64,000 nucleotides of DNA. It comes from Ustilago trichophora. Taxonomy: Eukaryota; Basidiomycota; Ustilaginomycetes; Ustilaginales; Ustilaginaceae. The stretch's first letter is position 1; each line of letters opens with the position of its first letter. The notes beneath the pieces are model-generated. The model did no database searches. It was given only the letters and a program-made list of their open reading frames with translations, and was not told the origin of the DNA. The DNA lies in the NCBI GenBank assembly GCA_900323505.1, contig OOIN01000010.1, forward strand, positions 186,001 to 250,000. Reading direction: 5' to 3'. Below are positions 29,651 to 41,721 of the stretch, in pieces. Both the position numbers and the translations under genes were made by a program.

Positions 29651-30800
29651 AGGAGCAGGGCAGGGTCCAAACCCAAAAAAGAAGCAGTCCGCGACAGAAG
29701 AGAACGTTCCATCACAATACTTGTTCAGTACAGTACCGATGCGGTGAACAATTGCGCAGACAGCAATGCATCAAGCCGAGACACTTGGAAGAGGGTGCAT
29801 CATCATCATCAACATCATTGTCGTCGTCATTGTCATTGTCAGCATCATTGGGAGAAGAAACGACAAATGAAGGGAGGCCGGATCTCGTGATCACGATCGC
29901 TGGCAGCACAAAGCACACAATTCCAAGAAAGAAAGAAAAAAAAAAACAAGTTTCCCTGCGTCATCGCTTGCTTGTGCCTACAGTTGTTACAAAGTTGGCC
30001 AAAAAAATGGCGAGATGACCGGCAAGTTTCTCTCGTCTGGCCCTTTCAACTCTGCCAAGACCCTGAAACCTTCTCTGTCCCCATGTCGAAAATGTGGGCT
30101 CTCGTGTATCGTGAAGCTGCTTCGATCAATTAAAAGGTCTCAAAAGAGCAGAACGAGACTTTCGATAAGAAGTTGGTGGATGTGACTCGGGAAGGGCAAG
30201 GGCGGGTAGCTTACATGACGACCGGCATCTTGGCCGGAAAAGCCATCAAACTGCATGCCACAAATCGGCGTCAGGCTAGCTACTGTAGCAGCAGATAAGG
30301 GCCAAACAAGCATGATAACCGACCACGACGTGAGTTCCGGCCGTTACTACCCTGTATGTGGTTCGCAATGGTCCATGATTGACTCCTTGCCGAGGAGGGC
30401 TGATCATGTGTGTACGTTGTGACCCCTGAACCTTGATTGCGGTCCAGCGTTACCAATGCTTTGTTGATAGCTGTTCCTCGATAGCGCTTCGATAGCGTTG
30501 GGTTGGGAGACAGAGCGATGCTCAGAATGCAGCAGCTTGTCAGGACTATAGATCGCATGAGCTGTAGCAGATACTATACCAAGTTAGGGGAAAGTTACGG
30601 CAAGCCAAGCCCCAGGAGTCTGGTCGTCTGCGTCACCGCTTCCACCTTTGCAACGAGTCGGACATAAGCGAGCAAGGCTTGTTCAGTACGTAGCATCAGT
30701 CTGCAGGTCGACAAGATTTCCCATGCCCGACTTGCAGGCACACAATCACACACTCACTTAGGCGATGCCAATGAATCTCTGCTTGGCAGGGATGCACTCT

Positions 30801-30822
30801 TACTGTACTCTACAGTACAGTT
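30801..30822. repeat. TACTGTA / TACAGTA pair
   Basis: Two opposed pentamer units separated by a CTC spacer. Confidence 0.8.
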
Positions 30823-31390
30823 CTCTGTACCGCTAACACGCCCCGGCGTCTTCCCGAGCCGGAAATGAAAATAAAGCGCTACTTCGCGTTGCGGGGTAAG
30901 CCAATCAGCAGCGTCCACTTCACGGTCCCTTATCTGTGCAGTCTCGCTGCACAGGGTCGTCATCACATAGAAGAGAACTTGTAGGTTATTGCATCATCTT
31001 CATCAAAGTATGTGACTGTGTGCGGCAAGTCTCATTCGACGGAGAGAGGGTCTGGATCAAGTTAAGATCGATACACTGCGTGCCAAGAGAGGATCTGAAT
31101 TTTCAAGTCAGTCCTGCATTCAGTTGGTATAGACCTAACATTTCATCGCACCACAAAAGAGACGCGTAGCTCTCGCACGAATTTCGAAATGTGTGACTTG
31201 TGTGTGTTTCTCTTGTGATCTCAGTTTATAGGGCGGCGTGTCACTTTGGCCTGTGTTTGGAATACTGTGTAATGTTGATCTCTTTCGAGAGCGTTGTACA
31301 GACAAAGAAGAAACAGAAACAGAAAAAGAAAAGAAAAAGAAAAAATCCAAAACTTCTTCTTCTGGGACTGATCACACTACCCGACTTCTC

Positions 31391-31417
31391 ACACACAGAG
31401 AGAGAGAGAGAGAGAGA

Positions 31418-31444
<27 letters not shown>
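31391..31444. repeat. Compound (CA)(GA)(TG) microsatellite
   Basis: Consecutive CA, GA and TG dinucleotide runs about 460 bp upstream of the exportin-T start codon. Confidence 0.9.
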
Positions 31445-31449
<5 letters not shown>

Positions 31450-31907
31450 CATTCCCCACCTCTTTCTCACGACGACAACATCATTCCGCCTTCTTCACCT
31501 TGTCACAAACTCATCATCAGTAATCACTCTTCATCATCCTTCGGCATCGATACGGAAATCTACGCCATCACCAGCGCTTACATTCATTTTACGGGCGGCT
31601 TCTAGGTTTGGCTGTGTACTCCATCTGTCTCCACCCCTTGCCAGATCAGCTGCTCATTTCTCACCCTAGCAGCCTAATCTGACCACAAATCACCCACACA
31701 ACTCGGCGGCATCATCGTCATCATTACCATCATCTTTGAAACAGCATCCATGTCGGCATAGCTCCAGTCCAATCTTTGATCTTACTCTTGAAAACTCGGC
31801 ACACCTGTCTCAGCTCGAACAGCTCCATCGACGGGATCCGTGCACTTGTCTAGATCAAAATCCCACCGCTTGCCAGCTGCAGTGGCGCAAAACCCATAGG
31901 CACTGTC

Positions 31908-34900
31908 ATGGAGGAACAACTCATCCAGGCGGTCGAGATCGCCTCCAACCCGCTCGCCAACGCTGGTCCCGAGGTTACTTCCCAGGCTCTCCAGTTTCTC
32001 GAACATCTCAAGACCATCACACACGACAGTTGGAGCGTAGGTTGGTCCGTATGGTCCGCACGTAATGCACAGGACAATGGCCCCAAATACAGCCAAAATG
32101 CCCGCATGTTCGGTCTCATGCTCGTCGATGACTTTCTCGCCAATCGCATCAGCATGTCGAGCGACCCAGCAGGCGCTGTAGCCTCGCTCCAGCAGTCGGC
32201 CGTCGAGTACATCCACAAGGAGTATGTAGCCGGCTCCGGAGATGGTGCTGTTCCATACATCAAGAACAAGTTTGCTCAGGTCCTTGCCGTCTTGCTACTC
32301 CAGACCTACAACCTGCCACCACCTTACACTCTACTGCCCACTTTGCTCTCCATGTTCCGTGCTCATCCTGCCGCCTCGCCATCTCATGCCTCCACATCCC
32401 AGGTCTCGCTCAACCCTTTCACCACCGACCTGGTTCTGCGTGTCCTGCATGACCTCTCCATCACCCTCGGTTCCGACGTCACACTGCGAGCTGTCCGATC
32501 CAAAGAGCGTCTTCAGCGAGACGCTGTCATCAGGGACGAGATCCGTGCCAACCACGCTTCCAACATTGCAGACTCGGTGTGGCGCGTCGTCGAGGAGGGC
32601 TTCAACCGTGTCAACCTCGGTGAACAGTCCACCGATTCCAACTCTTCTGCCGGTGTTCGTAGCATGACTTTTGCCAACGCTGTCGATCTCACCGCTGCAG
32701 CAACAAAGATCGTCGAAGACTACGTCTCTTGGATCGACATTAACCTCGTCGTCACCAACCAGACGGTTCCATTGCTGTTCAACGTCCTACATCATCCCAT
32801 TCCAAAACTCCGCACAGCAGCTGCAGATGCTTTGCACGGCATCATCACCAAAGGCATGAAGCCAGCCGACAAGCTCAGCCTCGCCCAGGCTCTCAACCTG
32901 CAACAAGTCATCACTCCCCTCGAGTCACGGACGCGTACCGGTCAATCGGCTCAGAACGGTCAGAGCGACAGGAGCGATTCCAACATCGAGTTCCGAGAGC
33001 ACCTTGCCCACCTCACCAACGGTCTCGTGGTGGAAATGTGCAAGATCTTGGAAGAGAGCGCAGCGGAAGAATCTACAAAGCTCGCAGCAGAGGGACTCCT
33101 CAACTCGATCCTGCCCCTCGTTCTCGCCTTCCTCTCTGACGAGTACGATGATGCTTCCGAACAGATGTTCTCCGGAGTCAACATGATCCTCGGCATCTAC
33201 AAGAAGGCCCGTCGACGAGGTGCAGAGCTTACCGGTGCACGAGCCGAGTTCCTCTCCAACCTCATTGGTGTCTCGCTTCAAAAGATGAAGTTCGACGACG
33301 AGGCAGAATGGCCCGCCAGCAGCTTTGGAGCAGCCGACGACGATGACGAGGAAGAGGACGAGGACGATGCCAAGTTTTTGGAAATGCGAAGGAACCTTCA
33401 GACCATTGTGGGTGCCATCGCTGCCATCGACGACAAGCTCTTTTCCACCAGCGTGGCTCAGCTCGTTCTGTCCACCTTTGCTTCCTTCGAAGCAAGCGCA
33501 GCCGGCTCGGGTCCACAGCTGTCGTGGCAGCAGATTGAACTGGCACTCTACGTGATCCACTTCTACGGCGACGTCATGACCACCGCAACTGCAGCACCCA
33601 AAGTAGGTCTGTCACCTGCCATGTTTGTCCAGAGCCCCGAAGCTGGGTCCAAGGGACGTGCTCCAAAGCTCGGCAACGAAGCTCTCGCTGGTCTCCCTCT
33701 CAGCAATTTGGGCGAGATGGTGCAGAAGCTCGTTCTGTCCAATGTCTCTTCCTTCCCACACCCTGCCGTGCAGCTGCAGTTCTTCGAATGCCTGGTACGC
33801 TACTCGAACTTCTTTGCCGCTCGAAGTGCCTGCGTCTCGGATGCATTGCCTGCATTCCTCGACTGGCGAGGTGTCCATCACGAGAAGCTGGGTGTCCGCA
33901 AGCGTGTCAACTATCTGTTGTACCGATTTGTACGCGATCTGCGAGCCGTTGCTGCCGTGCCCCTCGACTACGTACAGCAATTGTTGCAGGGTTTGCAGGA
34001 CTTGTTGGTTGTTCGTGCCGAGCTTCCCGAAGTGGCGCCAGACGAGGATCCATTGGTCAAGGCAACTGCCCCCGCAGGCTACTTTGACAGCCAGCTTTAT
34101 CTGTTCGAGACGAGCGGTATCCTAATCTCGTTGCTCAACACTGCACCCAATGACCAAGTCGTCCTTCTCAAAGCCATCTCGGAACCTCTTAGCGAGCAGA
34201 TGCAGCAAGCCGTCCAAGCATTCCAGCGCAATCCATCCGACCTCACCTCTGTGCTCCAAGTGCACCATCTCATGTTGGCACTCAGCAGCCTATCCAAAGG
34301 CTTCCCCGATGTCAACCCCAACAGCTCCCAACCTGAGCCGCAGTGGGTTGGCGTATTCAAGACCATCACCGAGCAAGTCTTGGTCAGCATCAGCTCCATG
34401 AACCAGTTTTCCATTGTACGAGAGGCTGCACGAGGAGCCTTTGCACGCATGGTCTCCACCTGTGGCAAAGCGGTCTTGCCCTACATTCCCGGCCTCATCG
34501 ATGCACTGTTGAGCGAAGTGACCTCGCAGGAGCTGGTCGACTTTGTCAACTTCCTCTCGCTCGTCGTTAACAAGTACAAGGATGATGTTAAAGCCATCGT
34601 CGATCAGCTCTTCCTGATTCTCGTAGAGCGCATCTTTTTCTTCCTCAACCAAGGAGTTACAGGGACGGACGATGCGGTGCAGAAGTCGGAGCTGCAAAAG
34701 GCGTATATGAATCTCTTGTCTTCGATGGTTCAGTCGGGGATGGAGGGGGTTTTTGTATCAGAGAAAAATGCGGCTCAGTTGGAGACTCTTTTGCAGAGTG
34801 TTGTGTTCTATTCGACCAACTCGGATGCTGCTTGTCAGCGTACTGCCTTTTCGATCCTCCACCGACTTGTTGGATCGTGGGCAGGCGACGCTACAGTCTC

Positions 34901-35285
34901 CAACAATGGAACCACCACCACCACCACCACCACCACCTCTTCTTCTTCTTCCTCCTCCCCCTCTTCGTCCACCGCTCTTCCTGGCTTTGAGCGATTCATC
35001 TACGAAACCCTCATCGGCCTGATCTTTGAAGCGCCCACAAAGGAAGGCTTTGACTTTCGCGATGCCCAAGCCCAAATCGTCCTCGGTGAAATCGCCACCC
35101 TTGCCAAAACCATCTACGCCAAAAGAGGCGATGAGATGATCAACTACCTCCTTCAGGTCTATTTCCCCGGCATTCACTGCCCTCCCGAACTGGCCCAGGA
35201 CTTTGCACAGAATCTCAAGTCGCTCGAGGTCAAACCTTTTAAGAAATATCTCGAGGCGTTTATTGTCAAATCCCGAGGAGGTTAA
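31908..35285 (+). CDS. LOS1: tRNA exportin, exportin-T/Los1
   Basis: 1125 residues, no intron. The N-terminus MEEQLIQAVEIASNP and the block THDSWSVGWSVW, then FGLMLVDDFLANR, YIKNKFAQVLAVLLLQTY and the later VNYLLYRFVRDLR are typical of exportin-T (importin-beta/karyopherin superfamily, HEAT repeats). It carries mature tRNAs out of the nucleus with Ran-GTP. The length is slightly above yeast Los1 (1100) and human XPOT (962); acidic inserts (DDDDEEEDEDD near 475) and a Thr/Ser run (about 1002-1024, coded by ACC and TCT/TCC repeats) explain the excess. The ATG at 31908 opens the family's first HEAT helix. Confidence 0.95.
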   Translation: MEEQLIQAVEIASNPLANAGPEVTSQALQFLEHLKTITHDSWSVGWSVWSARNAQDNGPKYSQNARMFGLMLVDDFLANRISMSSDPAGAVASLQQSAVEYIHKEYVAGSGDGAVPYIKNKFAQVLAVLLLQTYNLPPPYTLLPTLLSMFRAHPAASPSHASTSQVSLNPFTTDLVLRVLHDLSITLGSDVTLRAVRSKERLQRDAVIRDEIRANHASNIADSVWRVVEEGFNRVNLGEQSTDSNSSAGVRSMTFANAVDLTAAATKIVEDYVSWIDINLVVTNQTVPLLFNVLHHPIPKLRTAAADALHGIITKGMKPADKLSLAQALNLQQVITPLESRTRTGQSAQNGQSDRSDSNIEFREHLAHLTNGLVVEMCKILEESAAEESTKLAAEGLLNSILPLVLAFLSDEYDDASEQMFSGVNMILGIYKKARRRGAELTGARAEFLSNLIGVSLQKMKFDDEAEWPASSFGAADDDDEEEDEDDAKFLEMRRNLQTIVGAIAAIDDKLFSTSVAQLVLSTFASFEASAAGSGPQLSWQQIELALYVIHFYGDVMTTATAAPKVGLSPAMFVQSPEAGSKGRAPKLGNEALAGLPLSNLGEMVQKLVLSNVSSFPHPAVQLQFFECLVRYSNFFAARSACVSDALPAFLDWRGVHHEKLGVRKRVNYLLYRFVRDLRAVAAVPLDYVQQLLQGLQDLLVVRAELPEVAPDEDPLVKATAPAGYFDSQLYLFETSGILISLLNTAPNDQVVLLKAISEPLSEQMQQAVQAFQRNPSDLTSVLQVHHLMLALSSLSKGFPDVNPNSSQPEPQWVGVFKTITEQVLVSISSMNQFSIVREAARGAFARMVSTCGKAVLPYIPGLIDALLSEVTSQELVDFVNFLSLVVNKYKDDVKAIVDQLFLILVERIFFFLNQGVTGTDDAVQKSELQKAYMNLLSSMVQSGMEGVFVSEKNAAQLETLLQSVVFYSTNSDAACQRTAFSILHRLVGSWAGDATVSNNGTTTTTTTTTSSSSSSSPSSSTALPGFERFIYETLIGLIFEAPTKEGFDFRDAQAQIVLGEIATLAKTIYAKRGDEMINYLLQVYFPGIHCPPELAQDFAQNLKSLEVKPFKKYLEAFIVKSRGG

Positions 35286-35744
35286 AGAACAGACGAAGAA
35301 AAGTCTCCGTCTTGCATCCCACTGTAGACGATCAAACAGATTGTTTTCAGAGCATCATCATCACCATCATCATCATCACCATCATCATCATCACCATCAT
35401 CATCATTGCAATTTTTCTAGAAATATCGAATCAATCATCTTAGCAGATAATGTTATAACATTGCCATCCGCTTTTCCTCCAGAATGCGCTTTTTTTTTGG
35501 CTTTCAGCCCGTGAATTTAAGCTCTTCACACACCAGCAGCAGTATCACGCGCTGAACAAGAGGAAAGCGCTTTGCATAACAGCAGCAGCAGTAGTAGCAG
35601 TATCACACGTTGTTGTTGATCGAAGAGGAGAAAGGTTGGGTTTTTATTATTATTTTTTGATTCAGAGACGACAAACAGGGACTTGCACAACTTGACTTTG
35701 AGTCAGAGAGGAGAGAAGGGGGGGGAGGGGGGAGTTGTTGGATT
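35286..35744. other. Intergenic, 459 bp, convergent 3' ends
   Basis: Between LOS1 and THI4. It contains the CAT/CAC triplet repeat listed separately, CAG-type runs near 35534-35603 and a G-rich stretch at 35718-35733. Confidence 0.55.
35352..35407. repeat. (CAT/CAC)n triplet microsatellite
   Basis: About 18 triplets, interrupted at regular spacing by CAC, in the LOS1 3' flank. Confidence 0.9.
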
Positions 35745-37214
<1,470 letters not shown>

Positions 37215-37215
37215 C

Positions 37216-37242
37216 TATATATATGGGAGGTCCCACGTGGGA
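37216..37242 (-). promoter_or_regulatory. THI4 core promoter: TATA box and palindromic CACGTG
   Basis: TATATATAT (37216-37224) lies about 113 bp upstream of the THI4 ATG. Immediately upstream is the 12-bp perfect palindrome TCCCACGTGGGA (37231-37242) with an E-box core, a typical bHLH or bZIP site. A TATA-type promoter fits a strongly regulated thiamine gene. The bound factor is not known. Confidence 0.55.
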
Positions 37243-37833
37243 GACGCACGGACGGAAGAGGCTTAGATTGGATGTCAGCTCGCTGTTCGATCCAATTCTC
37301 CCTTCTCTCCCTCTATCCTCTCTCTCTCTCCCTTTCTCTCTCTCTCTCTCTCTCTTTTCTCCCGCTCTTCAAAAAAAAAAGGGGAAGCAAAAACAAAGAT
37401 GAGAACCAAGAGGTGGCACGGACCGATCGCATGACTCAGGCCAAAGACCGACCACCTTCCGAAACCCCAACGGTGGGGATGAAACCGCTCTCTAGACTTT
37501 GTCAAAGTCGATGGTCGAGAACGCTTTCATTTGGACCTCACGAGCGCCAAGCAACCCACTTGAAAATGCAAGAGAAAAAGGGGAGCACGGTCCAATCTTT
37601 CAGCTTGACTTTGTCACCCTTGTTTCTTTCTTGTTCGGTGCATTTCGCGGCACCCAACGTTCTGTCTGGTGGGATTTCGAGTGTGGTTGGCCATCGATGT
37701 AGAATCGAGTGGTATTGCAAGTGTGTACTTTGGCGTAAGATATGCGCGCAAGATGTCTAACCCATTCCCACACCGTGCGCCTAAGAAAGAGATTGTAACT
37801 TATCGCCAACCTTGAGAACAAGCCACACACGGA

Positions 37834-37864
37834 CCACTCACCACTCACCACTCACCACTCACCA
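37834..37864. repeat. CCACTCA heptamer tandem repeat
   Basis: About four copies of a 7-bp unit, non-coding. Confidence 0.8.
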
Positions 37865-38095
37865 CACAGACCACGGACCACTATCTTTTTTTTCTTCGTC
37901 TCGATGTCCTCGTGTGTAAGCGAGAGGTAACAAGAGAATCCATGTATCGAGTCAGATGCTTGTCAGAGGAAGAGCTGTTCCAAGGATCAAGGATGACCGA
38001 GCCAAAGAGGAATGCGCGCTAAAAAAAGGGTCCTCACGACATACAGTACAGCATATCGATACTGTTCTTCTTTTCATGTTGACTTTGACAGCCGT

Positions 38096-38096
<1 letters not shown>

Positions 38097-38136
<40 letters not shown>
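38097..38136. repeat. 40-bp homopolymer A tract
   Basis: An uninterrupted A run in the THI4-RPL6 gap. Confidence 0.9.
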
Positions 38137-38138
<2 letters not shown>

Positions 38139-39470
38139 AGAGCAACCCGCGGAAAGATCCGCCCTAAGAAGATTAGCGCAAAAAAAGGCCAACCTTGTCG
38201 GTCATCCAGCTTCCCTTTTGCTCCCACTGTACTACTTACTGTACAAAAAGATATGTCGACACTCTGAGACTGGATTGCTGAGGTCACGGTAACAACCCCA
38301 TTTCAGTCTCCTCTTGGCGTTGTGTCGAGCTACAATATGCTGGTGAAAGTGAAGATGAGAATCGGTCGTCAAGTGCAGTTGCCCACAAGGCAAACTCGGC
38401 GTTGTGGTCAGTGCACTTTTTTGAAACAACATCGCCTTCTTTGCTTCTTCTTTTCTGCGGAAATGCATTCGCATTCTTAGAACACTCTTACAACCCTTCC
38501 CCCTTCCCCCTTGCCCGCCGGCACATATCCCGGAGAAAGGAGGGGGATCCCAATATCAAAAACTCAGATCGATCTCGGTTGTTCTGATAACCAAATCTTT
38601 TTCTCTTTTCGACCCCACTCAAGAGTAAAACAGTCGGAGATGCAAGGTCGTCGGGGATCACGGACAAGCACAGCAAGCACAACAAGCTCGGTTCTCCTTT
38701 GGTTCGGCCCGAAGCTTGGCGTCCCATCGATCGCACACCATTTCGGCACATTTCATGCAGAACAACAATGGATTGAGGTCTGTGCGCGAAACGTGGATAT
38801 TGTATTGGAGTTTTTCGCCGTCAATGACCGAGCTTACTGTACACTTTTCTTTTGCGGAAAAGTACAGACTCTGACTGACGTTGGATGAGATTGTTACAAG
38901 GGCTTGATGGTGAGATTAGGACAAGTGGCTCGAAAGCACGGTTTTGAACTGAGTTTATAGCATGTGGAAGTAGGTGGTCGAAGAACAAGTGAAGGAGGCG
39001 ATATCGAAATTCAAGGCACCTTGGTCATCAGTGTCAGATTCTGCAAGTGTGAACACATTGATCAAATTTTCCGTCAAATCGTGCGGAGCATCTCCCGATA
39101 TGAAAGAATCTAGACCGATGGTATCGCAATACTTGTGGTCGAATTTGACTTCGGCCGAGGATAAAATTTTGTATCACGTGTCATGAAATTTTCCAAGTTT
39201 TTCGATTTTGGGCCAGCTGCAACCACACTCCAACCTTGCAGCAGCGACCAAAAAGACTCGAATCAACTCCACACTCGCTCTATAGAGAAGAGGGGGAGAA
39301 AGAGATTCGGAACCGCTCGCTGAATCTGCCTTGTGCCGCCCACTCAAACTGAAGCTGAGCAGACGAGCCGATCGGCCATTGAGGTCAGAGAGAGCTCCGA
39401 GCGGAGGGGTTGACATTCGAGATTGCTCCCTTCGTCACCTGTTTCTCCTTCTCCAAGCCATCAAGAAAAG

Positions 39471-40182
39471 GTAAGTCGCAATATCGACGGCGATCTCAGC
39501 ACCCTATCTCTCCATACACCACGTCGACAACACATATACACAGCAGACAGTAAGATCAGTCCAATCCACGCATGCATACGATATCAACTTGGCCAGGGTG
39601 GTTACTTTGGTGGTGATCAATCGAGAATCTTCCAACCTTCGACACATTACATTAGCAAGAGACACATCATAGCAGCAGTCGTAGCAGACATGGTGGATGA
39701 TATTAGCGAGGGTGTTGTGGCAGTCGGACATTCTTTGTGATCATCAAGATGCGATTGCTATATCGACGGAGTGGAGTTGCAGTAGAAATGGGTTGGTACA
39801 TATGGATGACCGAAATGCGATATATGACAGCGCCAATCACGTATATGCACGAACCGGAATATGATTAACCGATTGGCGATGCTGCGATGCTTGAATGTCA
39901 TCGTAGAAGCATCTTTGCACGGCAGATCAACATCACAGACATGGATCACAAACTCGATAAAGACCGCCAACAAACATGACTGCATATACAACGACAAGCG
40001 ACCTCGATCATAGCATTACAGCACATAGGCAGAAACGATAGATTCGACACACTTGGACTGCGACAGATGGAGAAGTGGGGTTGCTTCCAAAATATCGCCT
40101 TTTGCAGTTTCCGAATACAGTAAAGAGTAAGGTCATCTGACATTTCCCCCTTCCCTATCCCTTGCCTCTTGACTTCCACCAG
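39471..40182 (+). other. Probable 5'UTR intron of RPL6
   Basis: A consensus donor AAAAG|GTAAGT at 39471 follows a pyrimidine-rich leader (from about 39425). A branch-point-like CTGAC (40137-40141), a long pyrimidine tract and CAG at 40180-40182 lie just before the start codon, leaving a 16-base second leader segment. The 712-bp interval contains no recognisable coding sequence. Ribosomal protein genes often carry leader introns; no clear C/D snoRNA box pair was seen in it. Inferred from splice signals only. Confidence 0.55.
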
Positions 40183-40198
40183 CATATATTCCGACAAA

Positions 40199-40909
40199 AT
40201 GGCCCGAAAGCAGATCGCCCCCAACGTGGCTCGCCTCGGCCGCACCAAGGCCTTCCAGAAGAAGGGCGGCTACAAGCACATGCAGCGCCAGGTTGCCAAG
40301 CAGCAGCAGGAGGAGGCTCCCGCTCACAAGGAGGTCGCCGTCAAGGGTGCCAAGAACGGTGGCAAGCGTCTCGTCCCCACCCAGAAGGCTCCCCGCTTCT
40401 ACCCCGCCGAGGATGCTCGCATCCCCAAGGCTAACCGCAAGGTCAACAAGCCCACCAAGCTCAAGTCGTCCATCACCCCCGGTACCGTCCTCATTCTCCT
40501 TGCCGGTCGCTTCCGTGGCAAGCGTGTTGTATTCCTCAAGCAGCTCGACTCGGGTCTTCTCCTCGTCACTGGTCCTTTCAAGGTCAACGGTGTCCCCATC
40601 CGACGTGTCAACCAGGCTTACGTGATTGCCACCTCGACCAAGATTGACGTTTCCGACGTCAAGGTCGACGACAAGATCAACGACGCTTACTTCAAGAAGG
40701 ACAAGGCCACCAAGACCAAGCCCGAGGCTTCCTTCTTTGCTGACCCCGCCAACAAGCAGGCTCACCCCGAGTCCAAGGTTGCCGACCAGAAGGCTCTCGA
40801 CAAGGCCGTCATCGCCGCCGTCAAGAAGGCCGGACCTACCATGGCCAAGTACCTCGCCGCCACCTTCTCGCTCTCCAAGGGTGAGAAGCCTCACGCTCTC
40901 AAGTTCTAA
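40199..40909 (+). CDS. RPL6: 60S ribosomal protein eL6
   Basis: 236 residues. The core [58 protein letters not shown] and [12 protein letters not shown] is that of eL6, with the basic N-terminal tail (MARKQIAP, then GYKHMQRQV) and an Ala/Lys-rich C-terminus. It is part of the large ribosomal subunit on the solvent side. Codon use is extremely biased to C-ending codons, as expected for a very highly expressed gene, and this bias alone explains a long stop-free frame on the opposite strand. The coding part has no intron; a leader intron is likely (see that entry). Confidence 0.96.
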   Translation: MARKQIAPNVARLGRTKAFQKKGGYKHMQRQVAKQQQEEAPAHKEVAVKGAKNGGKRLVPTQKAPRFYPAEDARIPKANRKVNKPTKLKSSITPGTVLILLAGRFRGKRVVFLKQLDSGLLLVTGPFKVNGVPIRRVNQAYVIATSTKIDVSDVKVDDKINDAYFKKDKATKTKPEASFFADPANKQAHPESKVADQKALDKAVIAAVKKAGPTMAKYLAATFSLSKGEKPHALKF

Positions 40910-41721
40910 ACCCATTTGGTAGCACTCCCTCCAGCAGCCACCATACCCAGCAAAAAAAAAGTCGATACTCGTTTCCACAACAGTCCCACTCCCTGTCATC
41001 AAACGAGGATTTCTATAGCACCTCTAATCAAGGCAGCTTTTTGTCGATTTTGATGGAAACAAAAGAGAGATTTTGAACCGAGTCAGCCTTATATTTGGGT
41101 CTAGTCGATAAGGCTCTCTCTTACCCACTTGTCTCGCTTTTTCATCAATCTCGGCGGGTTATTTGTCTTTGTCGACACTTTTGCTTATTTTCTCATTCAA
41201 ATCCCCGACCTACCTACACTCTTCATCTTTTTCTCTTTTCTCTCTCTTGCACTCTCGCATCTCCCCTTCAACCAACGTTGATTCGACCAGACCCAAAAAG
41301 GCGTCCCTCTCCCACACAAGCGCCCCCCCCCCTTTTTTTTCTTTCCCCTCCCCCTTTTTCCTTTCTAAATCTTCCGAACAGGGGATTTTGTATCTCATAC
41401 AGACAGCAATCTTTGATGTTTTTTTTTTTCTCCTCGAAGAAGAACTGGCTAAAACACATTCAAACTCAAACACATAAATCAATGAATACGTGCATTTCGT
41501 TCCCAAATTTTGGTTTTTTTTTGTGATGATGATGATGGTTTGATAATGTGGGTGGGGTGGCGGGAGGGTTTGGGAGATGATGTTTGGTTGAGGTTTGGGG
41601 TGGAACGGGAATGATTGAGGATGAAAAAACTTGAGACTTGCAAGTGTGAACTCACAACATATAAACGTTGTATCGAGAGAAAGGTGTTGGTTTGAATGAA
41701 CAATAAAGAAAGCATTTGGTA
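40910..41721. other. Intergenic, 812 bp, convergent 3' ends
   Basis: Between RPL6 and PET127. It is pyrimidine-rich on the plus strand (41160-41430) with short C and T tracts. No gene seen. Confidence 0.55.

Larger units (their letters stand above)
27412..31907. other. 4.5-kb gene-free island with dense TACTG/CAGTA arrays
   Basis: The longest gap in the window lies between divergent starts of the HSF-domain gene and exportin-T. It contains at least seven pentamer arrays (listed separately), GA/CT and CA/GT repeats and no frame with recognisable domains; the longer open frames here start at TTG or GTG or read through the repeats. It may include long upstream regulatory regions or non-coding transcripts. 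Confidence 0.6.
37243..39420. other. Intergenic between THI4 and RPL6, 2.2 kb
   Basis: No gene recognised. It contains CT repeats (about 37315-37354), a CCACTCA heptamer repeat (37834-37864), a 40-bp A tract (38097-38136) and scattered CAGTA/TACTG sites (38041-38050, 38225-38246, 38836-38843). The right end is probably the RPL6 promoter. Confidence 0.55.

Noticed and set aside
29377..30018. 213-codon open frame in the 27-32 kb island
   Set aside because: Starts with TTG and is low-complexity and basic; nothing supports translation.
39600..39760. GTGATCA-type strings as a possible C/D snoRNA in the RPL6 leader intron
   Set aside because: No D box (CTGA) at a suitable distance and no terminal stem.
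40133..41002. 289-codon open frame opposite RPL6
   Set aside because: Explained by the extreme C-ending codon bias of the ribosomal protein gene.
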